Below, one piece after another: positions 5,326 to 9,093 of a stretch of 9,093 nucleotides of DNA (position 1 is its first letter; each line of letters begins with the position of its first letter). The position numbers and the translations under genes were made by a program. Where the stretch lies: positions 1 to 9,093 of the forward strand of contig CAZBPZ010000065.1 of assembly GCA_964493955.1 (NCBI GenBank), written 5' to 3'. Origin of the DNA: CAZBPZ01 sp964493955 (lineage in GTDB: Bacteria; Chloroflexota; Dehalococcoidia; Dehalococcoidales; Fen-1064). The notes beneath the pieces are model-generated. The model did no database searches. It was not told where the DNA came from and worked only from the letters and a program-made list of their open reading frames with translations.

Positions 5326-7306
5326 TACCTGCCTTCCTGTTGTCCTTGGGCGGCGCCGTCACCAGCGGCGGTCTGGCCCGGGTTGGCCAGAGTGCCACCA
5401 CACCTCCCAGCAGCAGCAGTCCGCCCCCAATCCACATCCAGCTGACCATCGGGTTGACCAGCAGGCTGAAACTGGCCGCCCCCTTGTCGTCCCACCCGAT
5501 GAGTATGACATAGAGGTCTTCCACCAGACTGGAACGGATGGCCACCTCGGTGACCGGCTGCTCGAAGCTACGGTGGAACTGCTTTTCCGGTTCCAGTTTG
5601 CCGGCGGGACGACCGTCCCGTAGCAGTATCAGGCTGGCCTTTACCCGGCTGCGGTCGGCTGCCTCCTGTAGGGCCAGGCCCTCGTATCGTACCGTGTAGC
5701 CACCGATACTCGCTTCCCGTCCGGGGATGAGCGTCACGTCCAGGCTCTGCGCAAAAGCGGTGGAGCCGGTAATGCCCAGCGCCAGCAGTACCACGCCGAG
5801 GTGCACCAGGTAGCCACCGTAGCGCGGATGGTTGGCCGAGAAAAGCTCAACCAGTGACCGCCAGCGCGGAATGCCCTTGTTGCGGTGCCGGTTTGAGACC
5901 TCGCCGTACCACCGCCACAGGATGCCGAAGGCAACAAACGCGCAGAGCAGGAACGAAATCAGGGCGTACCACTGGCGGACCCCCAGCCCCAGCAGCAGGG
6001 CAACCACCAGGGCGGCCCCCAGCGCCGGCCACAGCAGCGCCCGCCCGAGCTGCCGCACCCCGGCACTACGCCAGCCCAGCACCGTGCAGAACGGGATAAC
6101 GGCCAGCACAACCAGGAAAAGCGGCACAGCTACACGGTCAAAGAAGGAGCGGTCCAGCACTACCTGCCGCCCGACGAAGACCTCGGACAGGAGCGGGAAG
6201 ATGGTGCCGAAGAGCACCACCAGGGCCGCCCCGACGAAGATGAGGTTGGTGAGGAGAAAAACTCCCGGCCGCGACACCAGTGATTCTACCCTGCCGCCGG
6301 CCGCAAGGCTGCCGCGCCGGTAAACAAGCAGTCCCAGCGGGCCCAGAGATGCTATCAGCAAGAAGATGGCGAAAAAAGGGCCAAGCCCGGTGTCGAGAAA
6401 GGCGTGAACGGAAGGGAGAACGCCGGAACGGGTCAGGAACGTGCCGAAAATAGCCAGGTTGAAGGCAGCCACCAGCAGCAACACGTTCCAGGTGCGAAAG
6501 AGGCCCTGGCGGCGCTCCATCATGCTGGAGTGGAGAAAAGCCGTCATCACGAGCATGGGAAGCAGCCCGGCGTTCTCTACCGGGTCCCACGCCCAGTAGC
6601 CACCCCATCCCAGCTCCACGTAGGCCCACCAGGCCCCGATTATGTTGCCTGTTCCCAGCAAGAGCCACCCCACAACCGCCCAGCCCCGCACAGCCGACAA
6701 CCAGCGCCCGCTCAGCCGGTTAGCCGCCAGGGCCGCCACCGCGAAGGCAAAGGGAATGGTCATGGCAACATAGCCTGCCAGCAACAGCGGCGGGTGAATA
6801 ATCATGGCGGGGTGTTCCAGCAGCGGGTTCATACCATGTCCGTCGGCCGGCGTGACGGCAAGACGTGCAAACGGGTTGGCCACCGCCAGCAGCAGGACGA
6901 TGAAAAAGGCCAGCGTAACCATGTTGACCGCCGAGGCGTAAGAGACGAGTACCCGGGCCGCCCGGCGGTGCCGCAGCGCAACCAGCGTGGCGAACAGGGC
7001 CATCAGCCAGGCCCAGAACAGTAGCGAGCCACTGTTACCCGCCCAGAGTGCCGTGAAACGGTACAGGGGTGACATCGCCCGGCTTGAGTAGAAGTAAACG
7101 TACTCCAGCCCGAAATCATGCGAAAGGAGAGAATAGAGAAGCACCCCCACGGCAGGTGTTATCAGGCCAAAGGCAGCGTAGAGACCGTTCCGGGCGCTCT
7201 GCAGCAGGGTAGCCTTGTTCTTCCTTTCTCCGATGACATGGGCAAAAGCCGAATACAACGACGCCAGCAGCGCCAGCCAGAGAAAGATGTAGCCGGGTTC
7301 ACCCAT
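5309..7306 (-). CDS. ccmF: CcmF, cytochrome c heme lyase subunit
   Basis: A 665-residue polytopic membrane protein with the complete CcmF motif set. The two external heme-ligand histidines flank the WWD domain: His259 (FLHSSMMERRQG) and His301 (TRSGVLPSVHAF). The WWD domain itself is at about 226-246 (WWAYVELGWGGYWAWDPVEN). The transmembrane heme-b ligands are His171 (HPAMIIHPPLLLAGY) and His502 (YLVHLGVVLLALGI). These four positions lie within about a dozen residues of the E. coli CcmF ones. The large periplasmic domain is at about 515-615 and the last helix near 620-640. CcmF takes heme from CcmE and attaches it to the CxxCH cysteines of apocytochromes. The ATG at 7304-7306 starts the expected sequence MGEPGYIFLWLALLASLYSA, 14 nt after the ccmE stop. 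The ribosome binding site is weak, so translation may rely on coupling to ccmE. The usual partner CcmH is not visible in the window. Confidence 0.98.
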   Translation of the reverse strand: MGEPGYIFLWLALLASLYSAFAHVIGERKNKATLLQSARNGLYAAFGLITPAVGVLLYSLLSHDFGLEYVYFYSSRAMSPLYRFTALWAGNSGSLLFWAWLMALFATLVALRHRRAARVLVSYASAVNMVTLAFFIVLLLAVANPFARLAVTPADGHGMNPLLEHPAMIIHPPLLLAGYVAMTIPFAFAVAALAANRLSGRWLSAVRGWAVVGWLLLGTGNIIGAWWAYVELGWGGYWAWDPVENAGLLPMLVMTAFLHSSMMERRQGLFRTWNVLLLVAAFNLAIFGTFLTRSGVLPSVHAFLDTGLGPFFAIFLLIASLGPLGLLVYRRGSLAAGGRVESLVSRPGVFLLTNLIFVGAALVVLFGTIFPLLSEVFVGRQVVLDRSFFDRVAVPLFLVVLAVIPFCTVLGWRSAGVRQLGRALLWPALGAALVVALLLGLGVRQWYALISFLLCAFVAFGILWRWYGEVSNRHRNKGIPRWRSLVELFSANHPRYGGYLVHLGVVLLALGITGSTAFAQSLDVTLIPGREASIGGYTVRYEGLALQEAADRSRVKASLILLRDGRPAGKLEPEKQFHRSFEQPVTEVAIRSSLVEDLYVILIGWDDKGAASFSLLVNPMVSWMWIGGGLLLLGGVVALWPTRARPPLVTAPPKDNRKAGNGSGS

Positions 7307-7320
7307 CTAGCGACACACCA

Positions 7321-7728
7321 TCATGGTTCGGCCTCATACTTGGAAGGGCATTTCATGAGAATGCTCTTCGCTTTGAAAACTCCATCCTGGCCGAGGCTCC
7401 CCTCTACCACCACATTGGCCTCGTCCACGAAAGTGTCCGGCACGGCTCCCCGGTACACCACCGGGACACCCCGGCCGTCACCGGCCCCGCCCTCAACGAG
7501 GGTAAACTCAAGGTCAAGCCCCTTCCGTACGATTGACCCCGCCGCCACCGTGCCGTTGAGCCTGATACTCTGCTCATAGGGTGTTTCCGGCAGGCTCAGA
7601 AACTCCGCCACCGTGTAGTAGTAGCTGGCTGCCCCGCGAAGCCCCATGAAGCCAAGGTAGCCGATAGCAGCCGCCACCAGTAGACCACCCACCAGGAACT
7701 TCTTCTGCCTGAACACGCCGTGCTCCAC
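7321..7728 (-). CDS. ccmE: CcmE, heme chaperone of the Cys-x-x-x-Tyr type
   Basis: A 135-residue protein with an N-terminal membrane anchor (about 11-30, FLVGGLLVAAAIGYLGFMGL) and a periplasmic OB-fold beta-barrel. Family motifs include YYYTVAEFL (36-44), VYRGAVPDTFVDEANVVVEG (91-110) and GVFKAKSILMKCPSKYE (116-132). In most CcmE proteins the last motif reads AKHDExY, with the His covalently binding heme. Here it is Cys127-Pro-Ser-Lys-Tyr131. A CxxxY CcmE is a known variant from archaea and some bacteria that tends to go with absence of CcmH. CcmE receives heme from CcmC and hands it to CcmF. The start is a GTG at 7728. Another GTG at 7716 (residue 5), preceded by GGTGGAG at better spacing, is equally likely and would give 131 residues. 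ccmF begins 14 nt after its stop. Confidence 0.95.
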   Translation of the reverse strand: MEHGVFRQKKFLVGGLLVAAAIGYLGFMGLRGAASYYYTVAEFLSLPETPYEQSIRLNGTVAAGSIVRKGLDLEFTLVEGGAGDGRGVPVVYRGAVPDTFVDEANVVVEGSLGQDGVFKAKSILMKCPSKYEAEP

Positions 7729-7811
7729 CCCCTCTTACTCCGCTCCGCCCGCCGATACCCCTGTAAAGCCGGGAAGCTAGGCTGCACCTGCACATACAAT
7801 AAGGAGGCACT

Positions 7812-7847
7812 AAGGATGGTGCCGCCACCACGTAACGCACCATCCTT
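7812..7847 (-). terminator. perfect 11-bp inverted repeat, possible terminator of the cytochrome gene
   Basis: AAGGATGGTGC (7812-7822) and GCACCATCCTT (7837-7847) are exact inverted repeats around a 14-nt loop. The hairpin lies 46 nt past the stop codon of the multiheme cytochrome and 83 nt before ccmE. On the minus strand it is followed by AGTGCCTCCTTATTGT, which is only moderately T-rich, so it is not a classical Rho-independent terminator. It could cause partial termination, protect the 3' end of the cytochrome mRNA, or act as an operator. No convincing -35/-10 pair for ccmE is visible between it and 7728. Confidence 0.4.
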
Positions 7848-7893
7848 GAGATTCCATTTTACCGCAAAACCACCACTCCCTACCCGGCCGCAT

Positions 7894-8898
7894 CTACTTC
7901 TTCTCTAGCGCCGCGATGGCCCGGTTCAACATCTCGCGGGTGAAGGCCGGGTTGTGGACACCGAGGCTACCATCATGGGTGATGAGCAGGTAATTCCAGA
8001 GGGCACCGGCCTCATCAGCCGAATAGGTGCCCGGCACAGCCTGGTTGTTGCTGTCAAGCAGGCCAGCCTCCAGCAGCAGGCTGCGCAGCTCCTCCAGCAG
8101 GGCCGTGACATCGGCCTGGATGTTGTTCTGGTTGAATGATTCAATTCCGGCATGGCACTTGTTGCAGCCGCTCACGTTGGGCATACTGTGGCCCGCCTCG
8201 GTATAGCGCATGCCCATGGTGTGCCCCCCTGCCTCCGTGCCGTACGGCCGGGCCATGTGGCAGGTGACGCAACCCTCGGGTGCGAAGGTATAGTGCACGC
8301 TGGTGCTGCCGAAAGACCCGTACCCCCCGACGCCGGCCACCACCGCTGCCTGCGGGCCGTAATGCGGCCCCCAGAACCGCGAGCCAATCTCTACATCCGG
8401 ACCGCCCGGCACCGGCGGCGGGTAGCCCCAGCCTGGCTGGTGACACTGGCCGCACAGGTTGCTGCGGCCCATGTCAACCACGTCACCGGTCAGTTCTATC
8501 TTCAGGGGCCCCTCAACCCGCAGGCCATAGTCTTCGGCGGTGTAGTGGGTGTGTATCTTGTGGCAGGTCTGGCACCCGATAGGCGCAGGGTCTTCTATAT
8601 CCTTTCCAATATCGGTGGTCCCCTTCGCCAGGTGGATAGTGAAGCCCTGGCTGGTGTGGCAGATAGCGCAGGCGGCACTGTTGCGCCGGAGGTTGGCCGC
8701 ATCAGCGTGGGCTGACGCAGCCACCTGGAGCCGCCTGGCGGCGATAATGGTGGTGTCAGCGTGGCATTCAGCACAGCTACCCGGCCCGGCCGGGGCCAGT
8801 GTCTGCTCAGACGGCTTCGTCTCCGGCTGACACCCGCTCAGGCCCCACACCAGCAGCAGGATACCGAGCAGTGCCCACCACCAGCGCCGTAAGTACAC
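7894..8898 (-). CDS. six-heme cytochrome c lipoprotein
   Basis: With the GTG start at 8896-8898 the product is 334 residues. It begins with a lipoprotein signal (MYLRRWWWALLGILLLVWGL, then SGC, lipid-bearing Cys23). Six CxxCH sites follow: CAECH 42-46, CAICH 77-81, CQTCH 109-113, CGQCH 149-153, CVTCH 210-214 and CNKCH 245-249. Additional histidines (for example in HTHYTAEDYG, GGHTMGMRYTEAGHSMP and HDGSLGVHNP) can serve as distal ligands. The C-terminal helical part with LITHDGSLGVHNPAFTREML resembles the end of NrfA/c552-type multiheme cytochromes. No CxxCK site is present, so it is not a canonical NrfA nitrite reductase. It is likely a membrane-anchored electron carrier or reductase on the outer face of the membrane and a client of the adjacent Ccm system. 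The frame is open to an ATG at 8997, but that would put 33 polar, cysteine-containing residues ahead of the signal peptide. GAGGG just upstream of the GTG supports the shorter start. The redox partner or substrate cannot be told from the sequence. Confidence 0.9.
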   Translation of the reverse strand: MYLRRWWWALLGILLLVWGLSGCQPETKPSEQTLAPAGPGSCAECHADTTIIAARRLQVAASAHADAANLRRNSAACAICHTSQGFTIHLAKGTTDIGKDIEDPAPIGCQTCHKIHTHYTAEDYGLRVEGPLKIELTGDVVDMGRSNLCGQCHQPGWGYPPPVPGGPDVEIGSRFWGPHYGPQAAVVAGVGGYGSFGSTSVHYTFAPEGCVTCHMARPYGTEAGGHTMGMRYTEAGHSMPNVSGCNKCHAGIESFNQNNIQADVTALLEELRSLLLEAGLLDSNNQAVPGTYSADEAGALWNYLLITHDGSLGVHNPAFTREMLNRAIAALEKK

Positions 8899-9093
8899 GC
8901 CCTCAAGCCTGCAGCAAGCTGGAGAACTCAGTCCGTCCACCCCCTCCCGCTGGAACAGTGTGCGGCCACACCTGGTCGCCGTTGTATCGTGCCACATTCT
9001 AGCCTATCAGCCCCGCCGGCGCAACCGGCTGTACTCGACCGGTAGCCTGGTGACGCTTCACCTCCTCTGGCTGGTGTACCGGGTAAGGAATTG

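Noticed and set aside
7321..7400. CcmE read as inactive because the heme-binding His is missing
   Set aside because: The Tyr of the motif and the rest of the fold are intact, and Cys at this position is a known functional variant, so loss of function is not implied.
7795..7800. TACAAT as a plus-strand -10 box
   Set aside because: The hexamer 17 nt upstream (GGAAGC) is not a -35 box, and a transcript starting there would lack the AAGGAGG that directly follows.
8899..8997. 33-codon N-terminal extension of the cytochrome to an ATG at 8997
   Set aside because: It would place polar, Arg/Cys-containing sequence ahead of a well-formed lipoprotein signal peptide. The GTG at 8898 gives the expected start, although the ATG lies just after a stop codon at 8999-9001.
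8999..9091. Minus-strand open stretch of 30 codons (IPYPVHQPEEVKRHQATGRV, ending in GLIG) entering from the right edge
   Set aside because: It could be the tail of an upstream gene, but 30 open codons are common by chance in GC-rich DNA and no family is recognisable. The GAGGAGGTGA at 9060-9069 (minus strand) has no start codon at a suitable distance.
1..9093. Mobile elements, CRISPR arrays, tRNA or rRNA genes
   Set aside because: I saw no transposase or integrase motifs, no regularly spaced repeats, and no cloverleaf or rRNA-like sequence.

Overview
The window carries a compact minus-strand cytochrome c maturation locus (System I, Ccm) from a GC-rich bacterium. Every supported gene is on the minus strand, so transcription runs from high to low coordinates. 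In transcription order the genes are: a six-heme cytochrome c lipoprotein (7894-8898); ccmE (7321-7728); ccmF (5309-7306); a small membrane-anchored zinc-ribbon protein (4945-5325); a secreted-domain/one-TM protein (3815-4948); ccmA (3078-3797); ccmB (2410-3081); ccmC (1699-2394); ccmD (1550-1696, found by direct translation); a broken GAF-domain sensor gene (911-1535); a small zf-TFIIB-type zinc-ribbon protein (472-909); and the N-terminal part of a LemA-family protein that runs off the left edge (1-422).

From ccmE to ccmD the genes are separated by at most 17 nt or overlap, including two 4-nt GTGA overlaps, so they very probably form one transcription unit. CcmA and CcmB are the ABC transporter. 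CcmC loads heme onto the periplasmic chaperone CcmE with help from CcmD. CcmF carries the heme ligation chemistry. The cytochrome next door, with six CxxCH sites, is an obvious client.

The most interesting point is that this is not the textbook System I. CcmE carries Cys127-x-x-x-Tyr131 where enterobacterial CcmE has the heme-binding His-x-x-x-Tyr. No CcmG/CcmH thioredoxin or CxxC apocytochrome reductase is present in the window. The two slots between ccmF and ccmA are filled by two unusual membrane proteins. Both carry a short acidic hairpin on their predicted cytoplasmic side that resembles the cytoplasmic loop of CcmI. One also has a four-cysteine zinc ribbon. Together they are candidates for a modified CcmH/CcmI-like module.

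Organism: the cysteine-type CcmE, the E-F-x-y-A-B-C-D order and the multiheme cytochrome suggest an anaerobic or microaerophilic environmental bacterium. Chloroflexota (Dehalococcoidia-like) is my best guess and a Desulfobacterota-type bacterium the main alternative. This is inference without any search. I see no tRNA, rRNA, CRISPR array or mobile element. The stretch 911-1549 holds only the sensor pseudogene. The 165-nt gap 7729-7893 holds a perfect 11-bp inverted repeat. The right edge, 8899-9093, has no gene I can name.
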